A model generated the notes under the pieces. That model ran no database searches. It was not told the DNA's origin and saw only the letters and a list, made by a program, of their open reading frames with translations. Below are positions 23,601 through 33,111 of a stretch of 64,000 bases of DNA, one piece after another. The stretch lies in NCBI GenBank assembly GCA_963763135.1, contig CAVXNJ010000005.1:310001-374000 (forward strand), written 5' to 3'. The position numbers were made by a program, and so were the translations under genes. Position 1 is the stretch's first letter. Every line of letters starts with the position of its first letter. This DNA comes from JANMZO01 sp963763135. Lineage in GTDB: Bacteria; Actinomycetota; Acidimicrobiia; Acidimicrobiales; JANYDT01.

Positions 23601-24965
23601 ATGTTCGAACAGGTTGGTACACCGATATGGGACCCCCAAGGTCCAATCGACAACCCCTTCCTACTCGGATTCATGGGCCGCACCCGCACCCGCCAACTCG
23701 ATCCCCGCTCCCTGAACGACCACGTACGCACCGCGTGGGAACAGTTCCAAGAAGCCGAAGTTCGCCTGGCCGCCGCAGTCGCCGCGTTCGATGACCGCGA
23801 CACCTGGAAGTTGGAAGGCGCTCTCTCCGCCACGGCCTGGTTGAAACACCGGCTCGGGATCAACCACGGACACGCCGTGTTGCTATTGAAATTGGCTCGT
23901 GGTCTTCACGACCGGGTCGAGCTGGCCGACGCTGTCGTCGACGGCGACCTGTCGATCGATAAAGCCAGGGTCATCCTGGAACGCTTCACCAAACCCCGCG
24001 CCGACTATGCCGAACGTGACGTTGACATGCTCATCGAACACGCCAACCAGCTATCAGTCAACGACTGCAAACTATTCATGGCCGCCTGGGCCGCCCGCGT
24101 CGACGCCGAAATCGAATCACACAAACCCGACGATGCACCGAAGCCCAACGACACTGATCGTGACCCGACATCAGAACTGTACGTGTCCGAAATCGCCGAC
24201 GGCCAAGTCATCGTAAACGGCTCACTCGCCCCCGTCCTCGGCGAAACGTTCCGCACCGCAATCGAGTTGGCCCGCAAACTCGTCCGGGGCGAGAATCCCG
24301 ACGAAGTCCCCGTCGACAACGAAACAATCGAAGACGGAACCCCCGCCAAGCCCGCAGGTGCGAAGGAACCGGTCGAGGACGGGCCGGAGGATGACCGGAA
24401 CCGGGCCGAGGAACGCGCCGACGCCCTCGAGTTGATTGTGCGGTTCTTCCTCGACCACAACGACCAGATCGGCACGTCGAACGGGAACCGACCCGACGTC
24501 CACGTCGAAGTCAACCTCGACGTCCTCGAAGAACGCGTAGGCGGGATCGCACGAACCCGCTACTCCAACTACGGACTCACCATCAACGACATCCACCGCA
24601 TCCTGTGCGACTGCAACATCACCCGCATCGTGACCGCCGGCCAGTCCGAAGTGCTCGACGTCGGCCGTAAAACCCGCAATATCCCCGTGGCCTTGGGCAA
24701 AGCCATCAAACGACGCGACCGCAAATGCCGCATGCCCGGCTGCAACGTCCACGCCCAATTCACCGAAGTCCACCACCGCATCCACTGGGCCAAAGGCGGA
24801 ACCACCGACCTCCTTAACTGCTTCCTGCTGTGCTACCGCCATCACCGCATGGTGCATTCCAAACACCAACCCTGGACCGTCCAAGGCAACGCCAACAGCG
24901 CACTCACCTTCATCGCCCCCAACGGCGACCACTACTGCAGCGCACCACCCGGTCGCCTCTGCTGA
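23601..24965 (+). CDS. DUF222 / HNH endonuclease (13E12-like family)
   Basis: 454 residues. The N-terminal DUF222 region (SATAWLKHRLGINHGHAVLLLKLARGLHDR ... ADAVVDGDLSIDKARVI) is followed by an acidic, probably disordered middle and a C-terminal HNH nuclease: RDRKCRMPGCNVHAQFTEVHHRIHWAKGGTTDLLNCFLLCYRHHRMVH with paired Cys and His metal ligands. These genes occur in many copies in actinobacterial genomes and behave like mobile elements, though no transposition features are seen here. Function is not established. The 19-bp arrays lie just upstream. Confidence 0.92.
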   Translation: MFEQVGTPIWDPQGPIDNPFLLGFMGRTRTRQLDPRSLNDHVRTAWEQFQEAEVRLAAAVAAFDDRDTWKLEGALSATAWLKHRLGINHGHAVLLLKLARGLHDRVELADAVVDGDLSIDKARVILERFTKPRADYAERDVDMLIEHANQLSVNDCKLFMAAWAARVDAEIESHKPDDAPKPNDTDRDPTSELYVSEIADGQVIVNGSLAPVLGETFRTAIELARKLVRGENPDEVPVDNETIEDGTPAKPAGAKEPVEDGPEDDRNRAEERADALELIVRFFLDHNDQIGTSNGNRPDVHVEVNLDVLEERVGGIARTRYSNYGLTINDIHRILCDCNITRIVTAGQSEVLDVGRKTRNIPVALGKAIKRRDRKCRMPGCNVHAQFTEVHHRIHWAKGGTTDLLNCFLLCYRHHRMVHSKHQPWTVQGNANSALTFIAPNGDHYCSAPPGRLC

Positions 24966-25303
24966 CCGACAACTCATATGCACACGTAGTAACTCGTGAT
25001 CCGGGTGAGGACGAGCCACGCCCTGAACCCGAGCCGAGGCGCAATCAATAACCTACAGATCGCCAGGTGCTTCGGGTCGACACGACTACGGATGTGGACA
25101 TCGCAGCTGTGGCTGCTTGGTGCCGCTCCCACGCATGCACCATCGAGAAATGAACTAGCTACAGCCGAAGTCCGACTGTACAGAATCGGGACTCGACGAC
25201 GCCCCCGCCCCATAACGGCCCGTGATGTGCGGGTGTGGATTTGATCGATGTCTTCGACCCGACCGAGTCAACACCGCCTACTACACGTGTCGGTCTGGCT
25301 GGG
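24966..25303. other. Gene-free gap after the HNH gene
   Basis: About 340 bp. A few short open frames exist but none has a ribosome-binding site plus recognisable protein. No repeat, dyad or terminator stands out. Confidence 0.5.
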
Positions 25304-26116
25304 TCAACGGGAACTGACGATGAGGACAGCGGGTCCGGCGGCGAGTTGCGTGGCAGCGGTTGGCGCGCTGAGCTCAGGACTTATGAGGTCGACGGTGACG
25401 TCGTAGGTGCCTGTTGGTAGTGCGGCGCCGAGCGTTGGATCACAGCTCGCGGTGGTTCCGCTCACTTCGAAGGTGTGGCTGTCGCCGGGCTCAAGGGTGA
25501 TCGCGTCCGAGCCGGCGGGGGCGATCACCTCGGTCTCGATGCCGATCACGGCACGGGTGCCACGGTCGCGTACCACCGGCGTGTAGGGGCCACCGCCGAG
25601 AACGACCTGGCGGGTGCCCACGTTGGTGACCGTGAGCGTGCCGGTGAAATCGGCACCGGGGGCAACCGTGTCGGTGGTCAGGGTCAGAGAGGCGGCGAGT
25701 TCGTCGGTGGCGTGTGGCCATTCGGCGGCCGCAGGGCATACGTCGGTGGCGGTCGATGGGTCGAGCGGGTAGTCGAAGTTTCCGAGGCGAACCCGCACCG
25801 CCGATCCGAAGGTAGCCAGGAACTCGTCGGCCAGTGCCTGCTGATCCGCTCGAAGGGTGACGGTGGTTGTCCGGCCGTCGTTGGTAGCGCTGCGCACGAT
25901 GCCGGGTTGTCCGGTCATCCTCCTGAGGCGATCGGCGAACGATCCTTCGGGTGGAGCGGTGGTGTAGATCGTCGTGGTCGGCTCGCTGGTGTCCGATGGC
26001 GACGCTGTCCGCTCGATCGGCGTTCCGGTCACGGAGGCGGGTGGAGCTGTGTTGGCGCCGCACGAACACAGCATCGCCGCGGCCACCACCCAGGCGCTGG
26101 CCCGTGTGTTTTTCAT
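25304..26116 (-). CDS. Putative lipoprotein, unknown function
   Basis: 270 residues. The signal sequence MKNTRASAWVVAAAMLCSC has a lipobox-like end, then a Thr/Ser/Pro-rich linker (TAPPASVTGTPIERTASPSDT) that would cross the wall. The exported part has two regions: a possible small domain around FADRLRRMTGQPGIV, and from about 160 an Ig-like beta-rich segment (LTLTTDTVAPGADFTGTLTVTNVGTRQVVL ... LEPGDSHTFEVSG) that resembles BsuPI/DUF11-like sandwich repeats. The ATG is chosen by GGGGAG 10 bp upstream. No catalytic motif is seen. Confidence 0.7.
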   Translation of the reverse strand: MKNTRASAWVVAAAMLCSCGANTAPPASVTGTPIERTASPSDTSEPTTTIYTTAPPEGSFADRLRRMTGQPGIVRSATNDGRTTTVTLRADQQALADEFLATFGSAVRVRLGNFDYPLDPSTATDVCPAAAEWPHATDELAASLTLTTDTVAPGADFTGTLTVTNVGTRQVVLGGGPYTPVVRDRGTRAVIGIETEVIAPAGSDAITLEPGDSHTFEVSGTTASCDPTLGAALPTGTYDVTVDLISPELSAPTAATQLAAGPAVLIVSSR

Positions 26117-26271
26117 GGTTCGCCGTCTCCCCACGTCACTCGAAACAACAACGAATTGACGATCGGTGCCAGCCTGCCACATCGGTGTCAGAACACGTCA
26201 AAGTGGCCACGATGTGGCTCGCTGAGCACGAACGTCAGACCCGCAGCCGAGTGTAGGAGGGCTGTCCCGGA

Positions 26272-26871
26272 TCAGGCTGACAGCAGCGTCGACAACCAGT
26301 CGACGACCAACCCGGCGACCTTGGTTTCCTGGCGCTTGAGGTCGTGGCCGACGCCGTCGAGGAGCGTCAACGTGTGCGGCCCGGCGAGCGCCGCGAGGTG
26401 GTTCTCCAACTCGGCGGGTGTGCCGAAGGTGTCCTTCGTGCCGCTGATGAACAGCGACGGGACGGTCACACCGGGCAGATGTTCGATCCGGAGCTTGTCG
26501 GGTTTGCCGGGTGGGTGGAGCGGATACGACATGCAGATCAAGCCGGCTGCATCGAGACCTTCGGCTATGGCCATGGAGCACATGCGGCCGCCCATCGAAC
26601 GCCCGCCCACCACGATTGGAGCGTTCTTCGGAAGGGTGGCCTTCAACGCATCGAAACCGGCCCGCACCGCTTCGAGCAGAACCGGGGCCCGGTCGGGGGC
26701 CCGACGGCCGGCGAGCCGGTAGGGGAAGTCCATCCGGACGACACCGACGGATGGGAGCCGGTCGGCCACGGCCACTTCGATCGCCACGAGTCCCGGATGA
26801 TCGGCCGCCGAACCGGCTCCGGGAGTGAGAAGTAGCCCGGCTGATTTCTTGGTCGCCTTCGCCATCGCCAC
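26272..26871 (-). CDS. Alpha/beta hydrolase of the KANL3/Tex30 type
   Basis: 199-residue small alpha/beta hydrolase. It has GAGSAADHPGL near the N-terminus (oxyanion loop), the nucleophile elbow GRSMGGRMC, the acid in FISGTKDTFG and the His in GVGHDLK, so the triad is complete. The family is poorly characterised. Reads as GTG start one base after the J-domain gene stop, with an internal ATG two codons on as an alternative; the two genes are probably co-transcribed. Confidence 0.82.
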   Translation of the reverse strand: MAMAKATKKSAGLLLTPGAGSAADHPGLVAIEVAVADRLPSVGVVRMDFPYRLAGRRAPDRAPVLLEAVRAGFDALKATLPKNAPIVVGGRSMGGRMCSMAIAEGLDAAGLICMSYPLHPPGKPDKLRIEHLPGVTVPSLFISGTKDTFGTPAELENHLAALAGPHTLTLLDGVGHDLKRQETKVAGLVVDWLSTLLSA

Positions 26872-26872
26872 T

Positions 26873-27568
26873 TCAGCCGATCAGAAGGCGGCGGGCCTGG
26901 GTCAACTGCACGATTCGCTCGCCTGCGTCGTCGGAGTCGCCGCCACGGTCCGGGTGAGCGTTGATGACGGCCTCGCGGAAACGACTCTGGATGTCATCGC
27001 GGTCGGGGGTGTCATAGGGACCGAACCCGAACAACTTGAGCGCCCAGCGTCGTTCGTCGGGCAGGGCCCGCCATCGGGAGAACGTGGCGTCGTCGCCGAG
27101 AAGGTGGGCCACGAACCGGGCGTCGAGCGTGTGTTCCCAGTTCAGAGCCTTTTTGAGGACCCGAAACGCCGTGGGCCGGGCTTCGACCGGAAGGTCCGCA
27201 GCGGCATAAACCGCTCCGAGCACGTTCACTTCGGGAAGGGCGTGTTCGTCGAGGTCGAACCAGATTTCTTCGCCATCGCCGATGAGGCTGTGTCGACTCC
27301 GGTCGAGTCCGACGGTGTCTCGCTGGAAGCGGTGACGCAGGCGCGGTTGCGTGATCCGGATACCGGCTTCGAGATCATGCACGAGATTGTGGATGCCGGG
27401 CACGAACTCCGGATCCAGATCCCCCATGTTGGCGGCCACCATCCCGCCGAGGAGCACCGGCCCCCAACCTGGCAGCGGATCGATCGGAAGCACCGTCAGA
27501 CCCAGGGCGACTCGCCGCGTTGGGGCGATGGGCCGGGAATGACGGATCTCTATCTCCGCCAGCAGCAT
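26873..27568 (-). CDS. J-domain protein with unknown N-terminal region
   Basis: 231 residues. The last 60 form a J-domain: FGFGPYDTPDRDDIQSRFREAVINAHPDRGGD, with the invariant HPD at 205-207 that stimulates DnaK ATPase. Residues 1-170 are a conserved-looking region (WGPVLLGGMVAANMGDLDPEFVPGIHNLVHDLEAG) that I cannot place. It lacks the zinc and client-binding domains of DnaJ, so it is a class III J-protein directing DnaK to a specific task. Confidence 0.78.
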   Translation of the reverse strand: MLLAEIEIRHSRPIAPTRRVALGLTVLPIDPLPGWGPVLLGGMVAANMGDLDPEFVPGIHNLVHDLEAGIRITQPRLRHRFQRDTVGLDRSRHSLIGDGEEIWFDLDEHALPEVNVLGAVYAAADLPVEARPTAFRVLKKALNWEHTLDARFVAHLLGDDATFSRWRALPDERRWALKLFGFGPYDTPDRDDIQSRFREAVINAHPDRGGDSDDAGERIVQLTQARRLLIG

Positions 27569-27688
27569 GGATTGCCAGGTTAGTGCGAAGACACTTTTAG
27601 TTGTACCGAGGCAGCTCAAGTTGCTTGAGGGCACAAGTTGCCTGACGATCCGACACATCCGGAAAGCCGTGCATTCGAAACTCGTGCG

Positions 27689-29764
27689 TCAGCCGTACCG
27701 CTTCAGGAACGCATCGATGCGTTGGAGTTCGTCGACAGTGGTCTCGCTCCGCTTCCAGCCGTGGCCCTCACCGGGATAGCGATGAAACGCGACGGTGACC
27801 CCACGCTCGTAGAGTCGGCGCACGAGTTCCTCGGATTGGGCGATGACGACGGTCCGGTCGGTCTCACCGTGCAGAACGAGCAGCGGCGTGTTTATCTCGG
27901 GGACGAGGTTGACTGGAGAGCGCGCCGCGTACTGCTCCTCGTGCCGCGGTTTCGGGCCGATGAGCACTTCGTTGTAGAAGCGCTCGTATCGGTGGGTCGT
28001 CGCGTCGAGCGCGTTCAAATCCGTCACCGGGTAAAGCACCACCGCCGCCCTGAAGAGCGTCGGGTGTTTCGCCAGAAGGCACAGTACGGTCAGACCACCG
28101 GCCGAGCCTCCCATCGCGACGACACGCGACCCGTCGAGCGGAAACGACGCAAGCATCGCAGCGACCCCGGAGGCCACGTCGTCGACATCGCGCACACCCC
28201 ACCATCCGTTGAGCGCCTCACGGTAGTCACGCCCCCAACCGGTTGACCCTCGGTAATCAGGGGTGAACACCGCCCACCCCTGCGACAGCCAATAGGCCAC
28301 CCGCGCGTTGAACTGCACAAGACTCTGACCGGTCGGACCACCGTGGATGCTCACAATCACGGGAAAGCGAACTGATATGGCGGCATCCGCACCGGTCGGC
28401 AGGTAGAGCCGACCGTGAAGTGTCACTCCGTCGGACGATGTCCACGAGACGGGCACCGGTTCGGGTGTGTCGAGTTGCTCCCATCCACCGGCCGGTCCCC
28501 GGGCAACGATGGTCCGGTTCACCGAGTCGGTACCGACGCCGTCGTAGATGACCAGCTGGGTGGGCGTCCGGCCACCGGTTCGAATGGACGCGATGCGTTG
28601 ACGGCCGGCGCTGGTCTGCTGCCACGACAGCCCGTGGTGGACACCACGGCCCAACTCGGTGACCTGCCACTTCCGATCGTCTGACCCGGGCGTCGTCCCA
28701 TCCAGCAGGTCGGGTCCTGGCCCCGCGGCCGTGCACAGTCGGCCGAACCCGGCCTCGTTGCGGCAGTAGGCAACCGACCGACCATCGGGTGAGAAACACC
28801 AGGTCCGGGCCCCGCTCCCCCACGTTGCGCCACCGTGTTCGTACGGCTCTTCGATAACCGCCGGAATGCCGACCACCGGGATACCGACGTCGCCCGATCG
28901 GCCGACCACGTCTGGTTTCTCCGAACCGGCGGACGGAGCGACGGGCACAACGGGCACAACGGGCACAACGGTCACGTTCGCGAAGCCCGTGGCCTCACCC
29001 AGCCAGCCGAGCACGGAAGCACCCGGTGCGGGCGAAACCGCTCGAGGTTGGGCCACCGACTCCCTATCACCCCCGGCCTGAATCCGAACGCCGCCGACCG
29101 GTCGACCGTCGATGACCGTCCGGAGGGCTATGCGGCTCCCGTCCCACGGCATCCGTGGATTCGACCACTCGTGCCACGCCACGGTCTCGTTGTCGACCCA
29201 GACCGGGTCAAGTCGGAAATCCGCATCAGGACCACCGGCCACGTCCGCAACGACCGCCCCGACTTCCCCGCTCGCCAGGTCGGCGTGGGCGTCGGACGTG
29301 AGCGAGAGCACGACAACGACGTTCTCCTCGTCGGAATTACGTGTACATACGATACGACGACCATCGGGTGACACTTCAGGAGCGCTGTACCAGTGCACTG
29401 CGTCGGGGGCAGCTACCAGCAGCGTGGCTGGGCCCCCTTCTCGCGACACCCGGTACAACGCGCCGTCGCGTGCCGCGAACACGAGCGAGGCGCTGTCGGG
29501 AAACCAGTTGAAGCTGCCTCCACCTTCGGCGTGAACACCGACCGGCTGTTGATCCGACGTCACCACAACCTCAGGACCAGCGGTCATCGGTTCGGTGTCG
29601 AACAGATCGATGCGGACCAACTGCGTACCGAGCGGTCCGACGGTGGAGAACACGACGGCGGTGCCGTCGGGAGCTAATCGAGGTTCGGCCAGCGTCCGAC
29701 CGGACGCAACCATGCTCGGAGTACACCCGCGCTCGCGGCGCGACGGAGGCGGAGTATCAGGCAA
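27689..29764 (-). CDS. S9 family prolyl oligopeptidase
   Basis: 691 residues. An N-terminal seven-bladed propeller (repeats such as SPDGRRIVCTRN and SPDGRSVAYCRN) precedes an alpha/beta hydrolase domain. Triad: Ser554 (GGSAGG), Asp636 (LHGETDRTV) and His668 (GEGHGW). The IHGGPTGQ ... TPDYRGSTGWGRDYRE segment is typical of acylaminoacyl-peptidase relatives. The blade around residue 265 carries a VVP repeat from 9-bp units. TTG start without a clear Shine-Dalgarno; the ATG 17 codons later is possible. Likely cytoplasmic, no signal peptide. Confidence 0.88.
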   Translation of the reverse strand: MPDTPPPSRRERGCTPSMVASGRTLAEPRLAPDGTAVVFSTVGPLGTQLVRIDLFDTEPMTAGPEVVVTSDQQPVGVHAEGGGSFNWFPDSASLVFAARDGALYRVSREGGPATLLVAAPDAVHWYSAPEVSPDGRRIVCTRNSDEENVVVVLSLTSDAHADLASGEVGAVVADVAGGPDADFRLDPVWVDNETVAWHEWSNPRMPWDGSRIALRTVIDGRPVGGVRIQAGGDRESVAQPRAVSPAPGASVLGWLGEATGFANVTVVPVVPVVPVAPSAGSEKPDVVGRSGDVGIPVVGIPAVIEEPYEHGGATWGSGARTWCFSPDGRSVAYCRNEAGFGRLCTAAGPGPDLLDGTTPGSDDRKWQVTELGRGVHHGLSWQQTSAGRQRIASIRTGGRTPTQLVIYDGVGTDSVNRTIVARGPAGGWEQLDTPEPVPVSWTSSDGVTLHGRLYLPTGADAAISVRFPVIVSIHGGPTGQSLVQFNARVAYWLSQGWAVFTPDYRGSTGWGRDYREALNGWWGVRDVDDVASGVAAMLASFPLDGSRVVAMGGSAGGLTVLCLLAKHPTLFRAAVVLYPVTDLNALDATTHRYERFYNEVLIGPKPRHEEQYAARSPVNLVPEINTPLLVLHGETDRTVVIAQSEELVRRLYERGVTVAFHRYPGEGHGWKRSETTVDELQRIDAFLKRYG

Positions 29765-29801
29765 ATTGATGTGTTTCTAGCACATCAAACGCAGCGGCCT
29801 C

Positions 29802-30491
29802 CTAAAGAGCGCCGGTGTCGATCAGGCCGGCTCGAGCGGCGGCGAGCACCGCCTGCGTGAGGTTGCGGGTACCGAGGCGCTGATAGGCGGCGCTCAGGTG
29901 GTTGTTCACGGTCTTCGACGCGATACCGAGGATGACACCGGCTTCGTCGGTCGTAGCGCCACGGGCGATGAGTTGCAGGATCTCGAGGTGCCGACTCGTC
30001 AGCCCGGGACCCGGCTCGGCGACGTTGCCCGAAAGCCGGGAAACCTCCGAGCACAGCATGGGGATGTTGGCGCCGCTCGGAAGTACCCGGGCCCGGCTGT
30101 CGTTGGCGACCGTCGTGCTGTCGTTGGCTGCCAGGAGGACGATGCCCACGGTTGGAAATACCCGACGAACCGTGGCGACGACGGTGCCGGTCACGGCGCC
30201 ACTGACATAGCCGGACGCGTTTTCGATGAGGATGATTACATCGTTGGCGCCGACCGATACATCGGCGAGCCCACTGGGTGAAGCGAGCGGGTCACCCGTG
30301 GTCCATCCGGCGTTTCGCAGGGCTCGGGAAACGGACGTGGCCACGAGCTGGGGTGACGCAACTACAAAAATTGTTGTCTTAAGAGTTTCCACTGTCTCGG
30401 GATTGTTCGGTCGGGTGGGGCTGGTCCGGCTGACAAGAGGGGTCGGGGCGAGGGTCGCCAGGTGTTCGCGCATTAGAAGGGACATTGACAC
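29802..30491 (-). CDS. LuxR-type transcriptional regulator without a usable receiver
   Basis: 229 residues. The C-terminal LuxR HTH is clear: LTSRHLEILQLIARGATTDEAGVILGIASKTVNNHLSAAYQRLGTRNLTQAV. The N-terminal part resembles a receiver fold (TIFVVASPQLVATSVSRALRNAGW) but lacks the acidic pair and the phosphorylated Asp, so it is probably not controlled by phosphorylation. AGGAG lies 6 bp before the ATG. It sits alone between the S9 peptidase and a long AT-rich gap. Confidence 0.8.
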   Translation of the reverse strand: MSMSLLMREHLATLAPTPLVSRTSPTRPNNPETVETLKTTIFVVASPQLVATSVSRALRNAGWTTGDPLASPSGLADVSVGANDVIILIENASGYVSGAVTGTVVATVRRVFPTVGIVLLAANDSTTVANDSRARVLPSGANIPMLCSEVSRLSGNVAEPGPGLTSRHLEILQLIARGATTDEAGVILGIASKTVNNHLSAAYQRLGTRNLTQAVLAAARAGLIDTGAL

Positions 30492-31104
30492 TCCTGAGAG
30501 ACAGACGATCCGTGGCCCTAGCGACCACGCCTCAGGTAGACGTGCGCCGTGACGTTGAGTCGCGAAGAAATTTCCCGAGGCCGTTTAGTGGCCTTCAGTT
30601 CCGCCGAAGACAACTGAAATGTTACTAGAAGTTTCAAGGAATTCAATGATGAGCCCGAAGGAGACAGAAAGAATTTGTGAATGGAGGAACGGCAACGCCA
30701 GGCACCCTAGGAAACCCGACACTTCCGATCCGGTTTTAAGCAATTATTCAGATTCATCGACAGTCAATATCTCCTGTGAACGACGCAACATACGGCAAGC
30801 GATCTCACAAATAATCTAAGTAAACGCTCATAAATGAAATTCGCGCTCCGATGCGATTGCGAAGCTGCGGGTGCGGCGATTCACCCGTCGATCTCGAACT
30901 CAGGGTCAAGCTGATCGCTGACTCCGTCGATCTATTGAGTGACGGGCAGCGCACCCGCGCGGCAGCCGCCTCGCAACAGAAAGAAGCATCGCAATGACAG
31001 ATCTCGTCTATCCGTCGGCCACCAGGCAACCCGCCGGAACAAAGAAGCAACGCAATCGTCAAACACATCGTGTGGTGGCACCGACCCATGCAGGGGTAGT
31101 GTCA
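30492..31104. other. Long AT-richer intergenic region before glpX
   Basis: About 610 bp with clearly lower GC than its surroundings between 30560 and 30850. It must hold the glpX promoter and probably that of the LuxR gene. A small frame at 30646-30819 (57 codons) has AAGGA at 5-bp spacing before ATGATG but no recognisable product. I see no tRNA or riboswitch. Confidence 0.45.
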
Positions 31105-32106
31105 ATGGTTATGGCGAACACCGATCGACAAGCCCCAGACCGCAACCTCGCACTCGAACTTGTTCGGGTGACTGAGGCCGCCGCACTAGCCGCTGCCCGG
31201 CATATGGGCCGAGGAGACAAGATGGCCGCCGACGCAGCGGCAGTTGATGCCATGCGCGTCGTCCTCTCCACGGTTTCAATGGATGGCATCGTGGTCATCG
31301 GCGAAGGGGAAAAAGACGAAGCGCCGATGCTTTACAACGGCGAGCGCATCGGCAACGGAGTTCCACCGCTCACCGATATCGCGGTCGACCCGATCGACGG
31401 CACCACGCTCACGGCCTACGGCCGGGCCGGGGCAATCGCCGTTATCGCCGTCTCCGAGCGCGGCACGATGTTCAACCCCGGACCGTGCGTGTACATGGAG
31501 AAGATCGCGGTCGGACCCGCCGCTGCCGGAGTTATCGACATCCGCCGCACGCCGGCCGAGAACCTCCGGGCGATCGCCAAGGCCAAGGGTGAATCGGTTC
31601 GAGACCTCACCGCCGTCATCTTGGACCGTGATCGGCACGCCGACCTGATCGCCGAGGTCCGCGCCGCTGGAGCTCGCATCCGCCTGATTTCCGATGGCGA
31701 CGTCGCCGGTGCGATTGCCACGGCCTGGCCCGATTCCGGCATCGACGTGCTGTTCGGCATCGGCGGCACGCCGGAAGGTGTCATCGCAGCGGCCGCGCTG
31801 AAATGCATGGGTGGCGAGATCCAGGGTCGCCTGTGGCCCCGCAACGACGAAGAACGCCAAGCCGCTCTCGATGCCGGCTATGTGCTTGAAGCGGTACTCG
31901 GCGTCGATGACCTCGTGCGCGGCGACAACTGCTTCTTCGCCGCCACGGGCATCACCGATGGCGACCTCATGAAGGGCGTCCATTTCGGTCCCGACGGAGC
32001 GAAGACGGAGTCGCTTGTAATGCGCTCAAAGTCCGGCACCGTTCGTCGGATCGAAGCGTGGCACCACTTCGACAAGCTAAACAGCTACGCCTCGGTCGAC
32101 TTTTAA
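31105..32106 (+). CDS. glpX: Fructose-1,6-bisphosphatase class II (GlpX)
   Basis: Hydrolyses fructose 1,6-bisphosphate in gluconeogenesis; cytoplasmic. About 333 residues from the selected ATG. Key motifs: AAVDAMRVVLSTVSMDGIVVIGEGEKDEAPMLY, the metal-binding DPIDGTT, GRAGAIAVIAVSERG, ISDGDVAGAI and GIGGTPEGVIAAAALKCMGG. The open frame extends 37 codons upstream, but these are basic and unlike the family, whose N-terminus matches NLALELVRVTEAAALAAARHMGRGDK. A second ATG two codons later is equally possible. Actinobacteria often use GlpX as their only FBPase. Single-gene unit. Confidence 0.93.
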   Translation: MVMANTDRQAPDRNLALELVRVTEAAALAAARHMGRGDKMAADAAAVDAMRVVLSTVSMDGIVVIGEGEKDEAPMLYNGERIGNGVPPLTDIAVDPIDGTTLTAYGRAGAIAVIAVSERGTMFNPGPCVYMEKIAVGPAAAGVIDIRRTPAENLRAIAKAKGESVRDLTAVILDRDRHADLIAEVRAAGARIRLISDGDVAGAIATAWPDSGIDVLFGIGGTPEGVIAAAALKCMGGEIQGRLWPRNDEERQAALDAGYVLEAVLGVDDLVRGDNCFFAATGITDGDLMKGVHFGPDGAKTESLVMRSKSGTVRRIEAWHHFDKLNSYASVDF

Positions 32107-32171
32107 CAGAAAGCTAAACCCGCGGCAACCCACGGCGCCGGGAGAACACCAACGCAGCCATCTGTCAGCGA

Positions 32172-33074
32172 CTAACGAAGTTCCGTCGCCAGCTGACCCA
32201 GCCGCTGTTCGCCTTCAACGGTTTGACCACCACGGGCCATGAAGTTCGTCATGGCGGTCTGCGCTTCGGGATCCCGAAGGGTTTCGCTGAACTTGATGCC
32301 CTCCTGCAGAAGCGCGTCGTTCATGTCTCCGTCGTGAGCCAGCACGCTCGCCTTGGCGGCCGCTATCGCAAACGCGGGAAACCCCGCGATCCGTCGAGCG
32401 AGACGATCGACGAACGGTCCGAGTTCCGCGGGGTCGAGCGTGCGGTTCACCCAACCCCATCGCTCGGCGGTGTCGGCGTCGATATCGTCGCAACCAAGGA
32501 TCACCTCGAGCGCACGTGACCGGTTGATGAGGCGGGGGAGGCGCTGGGTACCGCTTCCTCCCGGGAGGATCCCGAGCGCCACCTCGGGCTGATTGAAGAC
32601 CGCCCGACCCCGTGCGGCAAAACGCATGTCGCAGCTGAGTGCCAGCTCACTGCCTCCCCCACCGACGCGTCCCTCGATCTTCGCGATCGTCGCCTTCGGC
32701 ATCGTGCGGAAGTTCTCGCACATCTCGTGGAATGCCGTGGGAGCGGTGGCGACCGGACCATCGGTCGGGATACGCAGAATCAGGCCGACGTCGAAGTGCG
32801 CGATGAAGAAGTTGGGATTGGCACTTTGCAGCACGACCACCTTGATCCGTTCATCGGTGGTGAGTTGCGCGCTGACCTGCGCCATCTCGGGGTACAGCAC
32901 CCGGTCGAACAGGTTCACCGGCCCGTTGTCGATCGTGACCCAGGCGATGCCGGCATCGGCACCGGTGCCCACCTCTACCCGCAGCGACTCGTAGGGACCG
33001 TACGTCTGCGATGGGGCGTCAGCGCTGGTCGTGTCGTTCGGCTCGTTCGTCTCGTTCGTCGGCTTGTTCGTCAT
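32172..33074 (-). CDS. Enoyl-CoA hydratase/isomerase family protein
   Basis: 300-residue crotonase-fold protein. The oxyanion-forming segment FFIAHFDVG and the GRVGGGGSELALSCDMRFAARGRAVFNQPEVALGILPGGSGTQRLPRLI stretch are typical. One Glu of the hydratase pair is at QPEVALGI; the GGGGSE position holds the other acidic residue. The low-complexity N-terminus (TNKPTNETNEPNDTT) is an unusual 25-residue extension with a 12-bp-like repeat. Substrate unknown: fatty acid or aromatic-acyl-CoA oxidation are both possible. Confidence 0.88.
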   Translation of the reverse strand: MTNKPTNETNEPNDTTSADAPSQTYGPYESLRVEVGTGADAGIAWVTIDNGPVNLFDRVLYPEMAQVSAQLTTDERIKVVVLQSANPNFFIAHFDVGLILRIPTDGPVATAPTAFHEMCENFRTMPKATIAKIEGRVGGGGSELALSCDMRFAARGRAVFNQPEVALGILPGGSGTQRLPRLINRSRALEVILGCDDIDADTAERWGWVNRTLDPAELGPFVDRLARRIAGFPAFAIAAAKASVLAHDGDMNDALLQEGIKFSETLRDPEAQTAMTNFMARGGQTVEGEQRLGQLATELR

Positions 33075-33111
33075 GGGGTGACACTACGACGGAGCGTCGG
33101 GTGTCCACCAC

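Noticed and set aside
30994..31104. Upstream 37-codon extension of glpX
   Set aside because: Basic, unlike the family N-terminus; the family begins just after the ATG pair at 31105/31111.
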